DNA of 64,000 nucleotides from Rhizobium grahamii. GTDB taxonomy: Bacteria; Pseudomonadota; Alphaproteobacteria; Rhizobiales; Rhizobiaceae. Each line of letters starts with the position of its first letter. Position 1 is the first letter of the stretch. Positions 27,353 through 36,406 of this stretch are shown here, piece after piece. The position numbers were made by a program, and so were the translations under genes. A model generated the notes under the pieces. It saw only the letters and a program-made list of their open reading frames with translations. It was not told the DNA's origin and ran no database searches. The stretch lies in NCBI RefSeq assembly GCF_009498215.1, contig NZ_CP043498.1:124001-188000 (forward strand). The letters are read 5' to 3'.

Positions 27353-28789
27353 CTACACGTTCAGCAGAAGGAATTCGCGCTCCCAGGGGCTGATCACCTG
27401 CATGAAGGTTTCGAACTCTCCACGCTTCACGCCAGCATAGATGCCAAGGAACTCCTTGCCGAACACTTCCTCGAAGGCTTCCTCGTCTTCCATCAGCGCG
27501 ACCGCTTCCAGCAGGCCGCGCGGCAGGTCGATCGAGCCCTCGTTGGCCGTATCCTCTGTCGGTGCCGTCGGTTCGATGCCCTTCATGATACCGAGCAGGC
27601 CGGAAGCAAGCGAGGCCGCAAGCGCGAGATAGGGATTGGCATCCGAACTCGGCAGCCGGTTTTCCACGCGCCTTGCCTGCGGATCGGACACCGGCACGCG
27701 GAATGCCGTCGTGCGGTTGTCGTAGCCCCAGGCGTTGTTGACGGGCGCCGACATGTCGGGCGTCAGCCGTCGATACGAATTCACATAGGGCGCCAGCATC
27801 ACCATCGAGCTCGGCACGTATTTCTGCAGGCCGCCGATGAAGTGGAAGAACTCGCGGGAGGCCGAACCATCGGGGTTCGAGAAGATATTTTTGCCCGTCT
27901 CGCTGTTGACCACGGACTGGTGGATGTGCATTGCCGAACCCGGCTGCCCCTGCATCGGCTTGGCCATGAAAGTGGCATAGATGCCATGCTTCATCGCCGC
28001 TTCGCGGATGGTGCGCTTGAACAGGAACACCTGGTCGGCAAGCTCGATCGGATTGCCGTGACGAAGGTTGATTTCGAGCTGCGCCGGACCTTCCTCGTGG
28101 ATCAGGGTATCGATCTCGAGGCCCTGCTTTTCCGAGAAGTGATAGATGTCGTCGATCAGTTCGTCGAACTCGTTGATGCCGGCGATCGAATAGCCCTGGC
28201 CACCGAGGATAGAGCGGCCGGAGCGACCCTTCGGCGGATGCAGCGGATAGTCAGGGTCATCGTTCTTGGCGACGAGATAGAATTCGATCTCGGGCGCGAC
28301 GATCGGCTTCCAGCCGCGGTCGGAATAAAGCTTCAGCACGCGCTTCAGCACGTTTCGCGGCGTGTATGGGACTTCTTCCCCATCCACGCTGACGATATCG
28401 CAGATCACCTGCGCCGTCGGGTCGGTTTCCCAGGGAACGACCGAAAGCGTTGAAAGGTCAGGCACCAGCTTCAGGTCGCTGTCGCGCGGCTCGTAGCGGA
28501 AGCTTTCCGTTTCATCCGGATATTCGCCGGAGATGGTGTGGCGATAGATTGCCGATGGCAGCGCAAGAGAAGTGTTCGAGGTGAACTTGGAGCTCGGCAT
28601 CATCTTGCCGCGCGGGACGCCCGCGAGGTCAGGCGTGATGCATTCGATGTCTTCGATGCCGCGTGCCCGCAAGAACTGTGCTGCTTCCTTCCAGTTTGCA
28701 ACGCCGCGCTGATGTCCGGGATCCGGGGGTGTTTTTTTCGAGGCGGATACGTTTCTGGCAGGCTTCAGCGTCGTCTTTTTTGGGGACAT
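27353..28789 (-). CDS. Glutamine synthetase-like protein, gamma-glutamylpolyamine synthetase (PuuA) type
   Basis: 478 residues from the ATG at 28789 (MSPKKTTLKPARN); the frame stays open upstream to about 28978, and no strong ribosome-binding site marks the start. The GS catalytic domain is clear: APEIEFYLV, LIHEEGPAQLEINLRHG, HIHQSVVN and NSYRRLTPDMSAPVNNAWGYDNRTTAFRVP. The N-terminal 45 residues are Lys/Thr-rich and poorly conserved. PuuA-type enzymes ligate glutamate to putrescine or other amines with ATP. Adjacent to the oxidase gene, it suggests a glutamylated polyamine degradation route, matching the potFGHI importer 11 kb away. Confidence 0.82.
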   Translation of the reverse strand: MSPKKTTLKPARNVSASKKTPPDPGHQRGVANWKEAAQFLRARGIEDIECITPDLAGVPRGKMMPSSKFTSNTSLALPSAIYRHTISGEYPDETESFRYEPRDSDLKLVPDLSTLSVVPWETDPTAQVICDIVSVDGEEVPYTPRNVLKRVLKLYSDRGWKPIVAPEIEFYLVAKNDDPDYPLHPPKGRSGRSILGGQGYSIAGINEFDELIDDIYHFSEKQGLEIDTLIHEEGPAQLEINLRHGNPIELADQVFLFKRTIREAAMKHGIYATFMAKPMQGQPGSAMHIHQSVVNSETGKNIFSNPDGSASREFFHFIGGLQKYVPSSMVMLAPYVNSYRRLTPDMSAPVNNAWGYDNRTTAFRVPVSDPQARRVENRLPSSDANPYLALAASLASGLLGIMKGIEPTAPTEDTANEGSIDLPRGLLEAVALMEDEEAFEEVFGKEFLGIYAGVKRGEFETFMQVISPWEREFLLLNV

Positions 28790-28910
28790 GACACACCGGT
28801 TTGCGTTGATCTCGGCGGCATCATAACCAGAGTTTGGCAATTGGCGAGGGGGGAGGGCACGTTGACTTTCGCCCATTGATGGAAAAAGAAGACGTCTTTC
28901 GACAAGGGAA

Positions 28911-30098
28911 ATGGTTTTGCAGCGAAAAAGCGATGTGATCGTCATCGGCGCGGGCGCCGCCGGCATGATGTGCGCCATTCGCGCTGCCCAGCGCGGGCGC
29001 TCGGTTGTCGTTCTCGATCATGCAAAGTCGCCGGGCGAAAAGATCCGCATTTCAGGCGGTGGGCGCTGCAATTTCACCAATATCCATGCCGGCCCGAAAA
29101 GCTTCCTGTCCGCCAATCCGCATTTCTGCAAGTCGGCGCTGGCGCGCTTCACGCCGTCGGATTTCATTGCCATGGTCGATCGCCATCGTATCGCCTGGCA
29201 CGAGAAGACACTTGGCCAGCTGTTTTGCGACGACAGTGCCAAGGACATCATCCACATGCTTCTCGACGAGATGCGGGCCGCTGGCGCAACGCTGCATCTG
29301 CGCACCGAGATCGGTGATGTGGAGCGCAGCAGCGATGGCTTCCGCGTCTCGACCTCCGAAGGGGCATATGAGTGCAGCTCGCTGGTCATCGCGACCGGCG
29401 GCAAATCCATTCCGAAGATGGGCGCGACCGGTTTTGCCTATCGCATCGCCGAGCAATTCGACCTTCCGCTGGTTGAAACGCGGCCTGGCCTCGTGCCGCT
29501 GACGCTGGATCAGGCAACGCTCGAAAACCTTTCCGAACTGTCGGGCATATCGGCGCCCGCCGAAATCCGCCACGGCAAGACGGGGTTCCGGGAAGCTCTG
29601 TTGTTCACCCATCGGGGCCTCAGTGGTCCAGCGATCCTGCAGATCTCCTCCTTCTGGCGCGAGGGTGACGACATCACCGTCGATATCGAGCCCGACGTCG
29701 ATCTGTTCGAGCATCTGAAGGCGGCAAAGAAAACCAATGGCCGGCAATCGGCGCAGACGGCATTGGGCGAGATTCTTCCGAAGCGGCTGGCGCAATATCT
29801 GACCGAGCGGGCGGGCATTGCCGGGCATATGGCCGATCTCTCCGACAAGGCTCTGTTGCGTCTCGCTGACGCTGCGCAGAATTGGAAGATCAAGCCGTCG
29901 GGCTCGGAAGGATACCGGACGGCCGAGGTCACGCTCGGAGGCATCGACACCGCGGCTCTCGATTCCCGCACGATGCAGGCGAAGAGCGTTTCCGGCCTTT
30001 ATTTCATCGGTGAATGCGTCGACGTGACCGGATGGCTCGGCGGCTACAATTTCCAATGGGCCTGGGCATCGGGTTTTGCCGCCGGTGAATCTTTGTAG
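28911..30098 (+). CDS. HI0933/YhiN-family flavoprotein (NAD(P)/FAD-dependent oxidoreductase)
   Basis: 395 residues. It has a strong FAD motif at the N-terminus (VIVIGAGAAGMMCAIRAAQRGRSVVVLDH), the family-specific GEKIRISGGGRCNFTN (about 43-58), LVIATGGKSIPKMGATG, and the C-terminal GLYFIGECVDVTGWLGGYNFQWAWASGFAAG. Members of this family are widespread, and most have no assigned substrate. An AAGGGA site precedes the ATG. It is divergent from the PuuA-like gene across 121 bases, but nothing shows that it shares that pathway. Confidence 0.88.
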   Translation: MVLQRKSDVIVIGAGAAGMMCAIRAAQRGRSVVVLDHAKSPGEKIRISGGGRCNFTNIHAGPKSFLSANPHFCKSALARFTPSDFIAMVDRHRIAWHEKTLGQLFCDDSAKDIIHMLLDEMRAAGATLHLRTEIGDVERSSDGFRVSTSEGAYECSSLVIATGGKSIPKMGATGFAYRIAEQFDLPLVETRPGLVPLTLDQATLENLSELSGISAPAEIRHGKTGFREALLFTHRGLSGPAILQISSFWREGDDITVDIEPDVDLFEHLKAAKKTNGRQSAQTALGEILPKRLAQYLTERAGIAGHMADLSDKALLRLADAAQNWKIKPSGSEGYRTAEVTLGGIDTAALDSRTMQAKSVSGLYFIGECVDVTGWLGGYNFQWAWASGFAAGESL

Positions 30099-30246
30099 AG
30101 GCAAAAGCGAGGGTATAGATTCAATAGTTCTTAAGGAGGGTGCGCCATCCTGCCTCAATGACAGCTGAAATGAGCTTCCTAAATAAAGCTTTACGTACCA
30201 ACTGTTTTGTTGGATTGTTGTGTCAGAGAGAAGTGAGGTTCTGCCG

Positions 30247-30390
30247 ATGAACAGGAACACACGACGCGCACGCGCCATTGCAATTGCCCAGACCAAGCCT
30301 GACAGCCGCGTGACGGCCTTGCGATACCTGGTGCTTTCTCTCAGTGCTTTCTCCGCGATCGCCGCGCTTCTCCTCGCGCGCGTTTTCTAG
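30247..30390 (+). CDS. Small putative membrane protein, 47 residues
   Basis: ATG at 30247, TAG at 30388-30390. The product starts with a strongly basic segment (MNRNTRRARAIAIAQ), then one hydrophobic helix from about residue 25 to the end (ALRYLVLSLSAFSAIAALLLARVF). A GTGAGG site lies about eight bases before the ATG. The positive-inside rule predicts an N-in single-span inner-membrane protein. It is preceded by a 30-codon open frame (30158-30250) whose stop overlaps this start as ATGA. I do not recognise the family. Coding status rests on the ribosome-binding site and amphipathic composition only. Confidence 0.5.
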   Translation: MNRNTRRARAIAIAQTKPDSRVTALRYLVLSLSAFSAIAALLLARVF

Positions 30391-30693
30391 CACACTCCGG
30401 AAGGTCGATACGCTGGTTTGGCGGCAACAATGGCCGCCATCTGGTCGATAAATCGATTTGAATGCCGGTTTCTGCCATATACGCTTATCCGAAAATTAAT
30501 ATCTCCTCTGCGACAGTTGGTGGATGATTTATAGGGACGCTTGACGCTTGGCGTTGAGCGCTATGGCAATGATTGCCGTCCGGGCTAGCGTCCGGGAATC
30601 CCCGTTGTTCCAAAAAAAGCAGCTCGATGCACTCGGTCGATGTCGTTGAACGGCATCGATGGGAGGAGTGGTGTATGGAAGGCCGGAACCGCC
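30391..30693. other. Intergenic region before the first chemoreceptor gene
   Basis: About 300 bases without a credible gene. It is more A/T-rich than its surroundings near 30480-30530. It contains the 9-mer GCTAGCGTC at 30584-30592, which also occurs before the second chemoreceptor gene, and an in-frame ATG at 30640 lacking a ribosome-binding site. The chemoreceptor promoter must be here, but I could not identify its -35/-10 with confidence. Confidence 0.5.
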
Positions 30694-33222
30694 ATGTTTA
30701 TTGATAGGATTCTTTCCCGCTTTAAGATCAAGACAAAAGTATTGATCTTTGTACTGCCTTTTGTTGTCAGCATTTCAGCGGTGGGCCTTACGGGTCTTTA
30801 TGCCTCAGGCTTGCTGCAGGGGCGCATGGAGATTTCCAACAGCGTCCTCCAGTCCCTGAGCGGGTTCAAGGATCTTTACGGTTCGATGGACGACTTCCTG
30901 CGCATCACCAGCCAGGATGCGCGTGACAAGCTCTACAGCGACATCGGTACGCAGCAGGATACGCTGGGCTCGACCCTGAAGCAGATCGGCGAAAACGCCG
31001 GACGCGACAACCTGCAGGCGGCAAAGGACGGAACGGCGGGGATTTCTGATACCGTCGGCAAGCTCTGGACGCTTCACGAGCAGGAACTTTCCCTGCGCAA
31101 GAGCATCGACGACGCGCAGAAGGTCATGATCAGCAGCCGGTTCAACGTTAACTACGACGCCCAGCAGCTGGAAGAGAATATCCGTAAGGACGAAGGCAAT
31201 GCGACCGCGACGCTGCGCGCCGCCGATCGCCTGTTGAAGGGTGGAGATACCCTTGCCGGCGTCATGGCCGATTTCAGCAAGGCGCAAGCTCCAGCCGACA
31301 AGCTGAAGGTCGTGACCGATGCGGTCCCCGCGATTTCCAAGGCGCAGCGCCTGATCGAGATTTCGGTTCCGCAGAACCAGAAGAGCATGACGCAATCGCT
31401 GTCGCAGACGATCAGCGACGTGAAGGCGCAGGCGACCGCCGCCGATGCAGGCACGGATGAGGCGATCGCCAATCTCGGCCGCCTCGTATCGCGCTTCCGC
31501 CAAATGTCGACCTACACACAGCTGACGGCCACGCAGATGATGCGCGAAGCCACCACGACCTTCGTGGAGCTCGACAGCCGCATCGCGCAGACCAATTCCG
31601 TGCTCGAGGACACACGCCGGCTTGAAAGCGCGATCTATTCCCTGCAGCTCGTGCTCGGCGAATTTGCCGCCAAGCCGACGAAGGAAAATCGCGTCCGCCT
31701 GCATCAGGAAATCGCGACGCTCGGCACCAATCTGAATACGCTGCTTGCCAGCGCCAAGGGCATGAATTTCGCGGAAGATATCGTTGCCGCGATGTCGCCG
31801 GCGCTCGCCTCGATGGACAAGGATGCGCAGAGCCTCGTCGACACGATCGACCAGCGCGTTGCCGACTATGCTTCGGCGCGTCAGCAGCTCGATAGCGTCT
31901 GGGGTGAGTTGACGGCCTTCGCCGAGCTGCAGAAGCAGACCGCCGGTGCCGAGCGCACCCAGGCCAACGGCATCTCGGTCCTGACGACTGGCCTCGGCAT
32001 CGTTCTTTCGATCATCGGCGGCATCGCGCTGGTTCTGACGCTGCAGCGTCCGATCGGCCAGATCACGGCGGCGATGCGGCGTATCGCCGAGGGCGCCCTC
32101 GACACCAGCATTTCCGGCGAACAGCGTCGCGACGAGATTGGCGACATGGCGCGTGCTCTCGGCATCTTCAAGGACAATGCGATCTCGAAAATCCGTATCG
32201 AGGAGCAGAGCGAGGAAGAGCGCGCCGCGACCGACAGAGAGCGTCAGCGCAACGACGCCGAGAAGCGCGAAATGGATCGACAGATCGAGTTCGCCGTCAA
32301 CGAACTCGCCGCCGGCCTCGAGCGCATGTCGCAAGGCGATATCTCGACCACGATCGACACACCGTTCATCGGTCGCCTCGAACAGCTGCGTCAGGACTTC
32401 AACGGCTCGATGCTGCGCCTGCAGGCCTCGATGAGCCAGATCCGCGACAATGTTCAGATGATCCAGGGCAACGGCAACCAGATGGCGCAGTCTGCCGAAG
32501 ACCTGTCGAAGCGCACGGAACAGCAGGCAGCCTCGCTTGAGGAAACCGCCGCCGCCGTCGATCAGATCACGGCAACGGTGCGTTCGTCCGCCGAGCGCGC
32601 GAAGGATGCGGACCAGATCGTCCGCGCAGCCAAGCGCAGCGCAGACGACTCCGCCACCGTCGTCAACAATGCGATCGACGCCATGGGCCGGATCGAGGGC
32701 GCCTCACGCCAGATCGAGCAGATCATCGGCGTCATCGACGAGATCGCGTTCCAGACTAACCTGCTTGCGCTCAACGCCGGTATCGAAGCGGCGCGCGCCG
32801 GCGAGGCGGGCAAGGGCTTTGCGGTTGTCGCCATGGAAGTCCGTGAGCTTGCTCAGCGCTCCGCGGCGGCAGCTCAGGAAATCAAGGGGCTGATCAACAA
32901 GTCGACGACGGAAGTGAACTCCGGTTCGCAGTTCGTTCAGGAGACCGGCACAGTGCTTGCCAAGATCAGCGCGCAGATCGTCACGATCAGCCAGCATGTG
33001 GAAATGATCGCCCGCGCAAGCAACGACCAGTCGAGCGCGCTGCAGGAGGTCAATGCCACCGTCAATCAGATGGACCAGATGACGCAACAGAACGCGGCAA
33101 TGGTCGAGGAAACGACGGCCGCGAGCCGCGGTCTTGCCGACGAGGCGGATGCGCTGCTGCACCTGATCCAGCAGTTCAAGATCGAAGGCGGGGCACCCCG
33201 CACGATCTACCGCGCGGCGTAA
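30694..33222 (+). CDS. Methyl-accepting chemotaxis protein with long helical sensor domain
   Basis: 842 residues from the ATG at 30694 (MFIDRILSRFKIKTK); an ATG at 30640 is in frame but has no ribosome-binding site. TM1 is about residues 16-40. A periplasmic domain of about 390 residues, predicted all-helical, is roughly double the usual four-helix bundle (possibly an HBM-type sensor). TM2 (GLGIVLSIIGGIALVLTL) precedes a HAMP domain. The MCP signalling tip IDEIAFQTNLLALNAGIEAARAGEAGKGFAVVAMEVRELAQRSA is intact. No C-terminal CheR-binding pentapeptide is seen. A terminator follows. The ligand is unknown. Confidence 0.93.
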   Translation: MFIDRILSRFKIKTKVLIFVLPFVVSISAVGLTGLYASGLLQGRMEISNSVLQSLSGFKDLYGSMDDFLRITSQDARDKLYSDIGTQQDTLGSTLKQIGENAGRDNLQAAKDGTAGISDTVGKLWTLHEQELSLRKSIDDAQKVMISSRFNVNYDAQQLEENIRKDEGNATATLRAADRLLKGGDTLAGVMADFSKAQAPADKLKVVTDAVPAISKAQRLIEISVPQNQKSMTQSLSQTISDVKAQATAADAGTDEAIANLGRLVSRFRQMSTYTQLTATQMMREATTTFVELDSRIAQTNSVLEDTRRLESAIYSLQLVLGEFAAKPTKENRVRLHQEIATLGTNLNTLLASAKGMNFAEDIVAAMSPALASMDKDAQSLVDTIDQRVADYASARQQLDSVWGELTAFAELQKQTAGAERTQANGISVLTTGLGIVLSIIGGIALVLTLQRPIGQITAAMRRIAEGALDTSISGEQRRDEIGDMARALGIFKDNAISKIRIEEQSEEERAATDRERQRNDAEKREMDRQIEFAVNELAAGLERMSQGDISTTIDTPFIGRLEQLRQDFNGSMLRLQASMSQIRDNVQMIQGNGNQMAQSAEDLSKRTEQQAASLEETAAAVDQITATVRSSAERAKDADQIVRAAKRSADDSATVVNNAIDAMGRIEGASRQIEQIIGVIDEIAFQTNLLALNAGIEAARAGEAGKGFAVVAMEVRELAQRSAAAAQEIKGLINKSTTEVNSGSQFVQETGTVLAKISAQIVTISQHVEMIARASNDQSSALQEVNATVNQMDQMTQQNAAMVEETTAASRGLADEADALLHLIQQFKIEGGAPRTIYRAA

Positions 33223-33244
33223 TCAACGTCGCCACTGAAAGACG

Positions 33245-33278
33245 AAAGGCCTCGCATTGCGGGGCCTTTTCTTTTTTT
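33245..33278 (+). terminator. Terminator after the first chemoreceptor gene
   Basis: An 11-bp stem (AAAGGCCTCGC 33245-33255, GCGGGGCCTTT 33259-33269) with one G-T pair and loop ATT, followed by a long T-rich run to 33278. Confidence 0.93.
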
Positions 33279-33378
33279 CAGCAGCCGTGCCCATGTTGAA
33301 TTTTGACAATCGTCAATTTTCAGGGTTTTCTTAAATTTCTTTCGCTAGCGTCGATGCCATCTGTTTCTCGAGGTATCC

Positions 33379-35223
33379 ATGCTCCGGCTCTTCTCCGCAT
33401 CCATCGTTCGTCAGATTGTCGCCATCGCGCTCGGTTTGCTGATCTTCAGTACCGTCGCCATCGTCTCTGTGACCTATTACAATCTGAGCTCCTACGTGAT
33501 GACGAGCGCCGTCTCCGACGCGAAGGATGCGAGCCGGGCCATGGCGGTGCTGTACGGTGCTGCCGATCCGGCGGCGAAGGTCGATGTCAGCGACAACGCG
33601 CTTCTCGGCCTGACCGAAGAAAAGCTCCCCTCGCTCGGCGATCACGCGCTTGTCGACCGCACGGCCCAGTCCATTGGCGGCGTCGCGACGGTGTTCGAGC
33701 GCCAAGGTGGCGATTACGTCCGCGTCTCGACGAACGTGAAGAAGGAAAACGGCGACCGGGCCGTCGGCACGAAACTCGCAGCCAATCATCCCGCGCAGGC
33801 CGTCCTGGCAAATGGCCAAGCCTATTATGGCCCGGCGGATCTGTTCGGCCGCAAATTCATGACCGGCTACTTCCCGGTCAAGAATTCATCCGGGGCCAAT
33901 ATCGGTGTCCTCTTCATAGGCATTCCGATGGAAGTCTATTACAGCAGCCTGAACCAGCTGCTGACGTTGGTCGTGGGTGTCGGTGTCGGCGTGCTCGCGC
34001 TGATGGGCATCTTGGCCTATTTCGCCGTACGCGCTTCCGTCCGCCCGCTTGAAGCCCTAACGGCGACCATCCACGGGATCTCTGCCGGAAAGCTCGACGG
34101 CGCCGTGCCATGTGTCGAGAAGCAGAATGAATTCGGCGCCATCGGTCGCGCCCTGGCCCAGTTCCAGGACAGCGCCCGTGCGCGTCAGTTGCTGGAAACA
34201 CAGGCTGCCGAACAGCGCCAGTTGAGCGACGCCGAGCGCGCCCGCAACGACGCCGAGAAACGCACCCTCGATGGCCAGATCGATTTCGCCGTCACCGAAC
34301 TCGCCATGGGCCTCGGACGCCTGGCGCAGGGAGACGTGTCGCAGACCATCCAGACGCCGTTCGTCGGCCGTCTCGAACAGCTGCGTGTCGATTTCAACGC
34401 GTCGCTGGTCCGTCTGCAGGATACGCTCTCGCGGATCCGCGACAACGCATCCGTGATCCACGGAAATTCAGGAGCAATGCGTTCGTCCGCCGATGAGCTT
34501 TCGAAGCGAACCGAAGCCCAGGCTGCAAGCCTGGAAGAGACGGCGGCAGCCGTCGAGGAAATCACGGTAACGGTCCGTTCGTCCGCAGCGCGCGCCCGCG
34601 AGGCAAACGACGCGGTTTCGGAAACAAAGAAGACCGCCGATAGCTCCGGCGCAGTCGTCAGCGACGCGATCGCGGCGATGGATCGCATCGAGCAGGCGTC
34701 GAAGCAGATCGAGCAGATCATCGAAGTCATCGACGACATCGCATTCCAGACCAATCTTCTGGCTCTGAACGCCGGTATCGAGGCAGCGCGCGCCGGCGAG
34801 GCTGGCAAGGGCTTCGCCGTGGTGGCGCAGGAGGTTCGCGAACTTGCCCAGCGTTCGGCCGATGCGGCTCGCGAAATCAAGGGACTGATCGAGAAGTCGA
34901 CCCGTGAGGTCACCGCCGGCTCGACGCTGGTGCAGAAGACGGGTGCCGTGCTTGCCTCGATCAGCCAGGAAATCATCGCCATCAGCAAGCATGTCGAAAC
35001 GATCGCAACGGCAAGCCAGGATCAGTCCGCAGCGCTGCAGGAAGTGAACGGTTCGGTCAATGCGATGGACCAGATGACCCAGCAGAACGCGGCGATGGTC
35101 GAAGATACGACACAGGCGAGCCGACAGCTCGCCCATGAGGCCGATACGCTGATGACGTTGATCCGCCAGTTCCGCATCGATGCCTCGACGCCGGCCGATT
35201 ACTTCGCCAGGAATGCCGCGTGA
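33379..35223 (+). CDS. Methyl-accepting chemotaxis protein with Cache-type sensor domain
   Basis: 614 residues. TM1 is about residues 10-35 (QIVAIALGLLIFSTVAIVSVTYY); the periplasmic domain of about 155 residues contains GDYVRVSTNVKKENGDRAVGTKLAANHPAQ and GRKFMTGYFPVKNSSGANIGVLFIGIP, a single Cache-type fold. TM2 is followed by HAMP and a complete signalling domain (IDDIAFQTNLLALNAGIEAARAGEAGKGFAVVAQEVRELAQRSADAA). The cytoplasmic half is very similar to that of the preceding receptor, including RLEQLRxDFNxSxxRLQ, so the pair probably arose by duplication followed by sensor replacement. The ligand is unknown. Confidence 0.93.
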   Translation: MLRLFSASIVRQIVAIALGLLIFSTVAIVSVTYYNLSSYVMTSAVSDAKDASRAMAVLYGAADPAAKVDVSDNALLGLTEEKLPSLGDHALVDRTAQSIGGVATVFERQGGDYVRVSTNVKKENGDRAVGTKLAANHPAQAVLANGQAYYGPADLFGRKFMTGYFPVKNSSGANIGVLFIGIPMEVYYSSLNQLLTLVVGVGVGVLALMGILAYFAVRASVRPLEALTATIHGISAGKLDGAVPCVEKQNEFGAIGRALAQFQDSARARQLLETQAAEQRQLSDAERARNDAEKRTLDGQIDFAVTELAMGLGRLAQGDVSQTIQTPFVGRLEQLRVDFNASLVRLQDTLSRIRDNASVIHGNSGAMRSSADELSKRTEAQAASLEETAAAVEEITVTVRSSAARAREANDAVSETKKTADSSGAVVSDAIAAMDRIEQASKQIEQIIEVIDDIAFQTNLLALNAGIEAARAGEAGKGFAVVAQEVRELAQRSADAAREIKGLIEKSTREVTAGSTLVQKTGAVLASISQEIIAISKHVETIATASQDQSAALQEVNGSVNAMDQMTQQNAAMVEDTTQASRQLAHEADTLMTLIRQFRIDASTPADYFARNAA

Positions 35224-35419
35224 CGCAGTCGCATTCCTGTCCACTTGCTGATGAACGCTTCCGGCGACGTAGGCGTGACGACGTGAGAAACGCGGCAAGC
35301 CGGACAGGCAGCGACTGGCCGACAGTATCGTAGAAGGCCTGTTCGGCGGCCGGTGTTTGCCGGTCGCTGGGGGTGAATTGGCGTTCGGCGAGAAACGAGA
35401 AGGCGATATACTCAATCAT
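35224..35419 (-). pseudogene. Possible 5' remnant of a small gene divergent from a LysR gene
   Basis: On the minus strand an ATG at 35419 has a very good AAGAGGA site, and the first 45 or so codons read like real protein (MIEYIAFSFLAERQFTPSD, then EQAFYDTVGQSLPVRLAAFL). The composition then collapses into Arg/Ser-rich sequence that runs on, still open, into the antisense of the chemoreceptor gene (to 35057). This looks like the start of a gene whose 3' part has been lost or shifted. It would have been transcribed divergently from the LysR gene. The family is not recognised. Confidence 0.3.
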
Positions 35420-35506
35420 GGTGATGTCCTCTTGATGGAACATCGCTTTGGTTATCCCTCAAAATCTGCTTCATAAACCAGAGATATCTCATTATGTTTT
35501 TCACTC

Positions 35507-36376
35507 ATGAAAAGCACGCAATGGGATTCCTTTCAGCTCTTCCTGCAGGTTGCCCGTCTCGGCGGCCTGACAGGGGCAAGTACCGCCAGCGGCCTGAGCC
35601 CCGCAACGATCGGTCGACGGATGCTCGATCTGGAGCAGGAAATCGGCAAGGCGCTGTTTCTGCGGAGCCAGACCGGCTATCGGCCGACGCCCGACGGATT
35701 GGCACTGCTCGAGCATCTGCAGGACATGGAGGCCGCTGCGCGCAAGGTCGAAGCGTGGCGGCTCGCCGGCACGCCGGCTGCAACGGTCAAGGTCGCGGCG
35801 GGCACCTGGGTCGCCTGGCTTCTGACAACGAATTTCTCCGCCATCCGTAACCCCGGCGATCCCTTCGCAGTATCGCTGACCATCGGTGAAGCGCGCGCGA
35901 GCCTCAGCTACCGCGAGAGCGATATCGGCATTCGCGCCTTCGAGCCGGAAGAGGGCAATCTGGCCGCCCGCCTGCTCGGCGAGGTCGCCTATGCTGTCTA
36001 CGCACGGCGAAACGCAAGTGAGAGCGAGGAGCGATGGGTTGCCGTTAGCGAGGACGACGCGATCTCCAACTATCTCCGCTGGCCGTACCGAAATGCGGCG
36101 GCCTCGATCGTCGCGACGGTCAACCGACCGCGGTCCTTGCCGGAACTCGTCAGGGCAGGGGTTGGCAAGGCGGTGTTGCCTTGCTTCGTTGGTGACCTTG
36201 ATCCGGAACTGCAGCGGCTTGGCGACGAGCTTCCGGAGCTGCGTCATCGTCAGTGGATCGTCATGAACAACGAGGATCGGCACCGGCCGGAAATCCGGAC
36301 CGTTGCCGATCGAATGACGAGGTTGCTCAAGGGCTACGCGGATCTGATCGCCGGAAAGCGGGCGACGCGAAACTAG
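35507..36376 (+). CDS. LysR-family transcriptional regulator
   Basis: 289 residues. The N-terminal winged HTH is clear (SFQLFLQVARLGGLTGASTASGLSPATIGRRMLDLEQEIGKALFLRSQTGYRPTPDG, residues 8-65), followed by an effector domain that is somewhat short for LysR. LysR proteins usually regulate a divergent neighbour. Here the divergent space (35224-35506) holds only a possible gene remnant, so the target is unclear. The downstream gene is on the other strand. Confidence 0.88.
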   Translation: MKSTQWDSFQLFLQVARLGGLTGASTASGLSPATIGRRMLDLEQEIGKALFLRSQTGYRPTPDGLALLEHLQDMEAAARKVEAWRLAGTPAATVKVAAGTWVAWLLTTNFSAIRNPGDPFAVSLTIGEARASLSYRESDIGIRAFEPEEGNLAARLLGEVAYAVYARRNASESEERWVAVSEDDAISNYLRWPYRNAAASIVATVNRPRSLPELVRAGVGKAVLPCFVGDLDPELQRLGDELPELRHRQWIVMNNEDRHRPEIRTVADRMTRLLKGYADLIAGKRATRN

Positions 36377-36406
36377 TTCAGGCGCCGCGCAGCCATCGCG
36401 GCCTCG

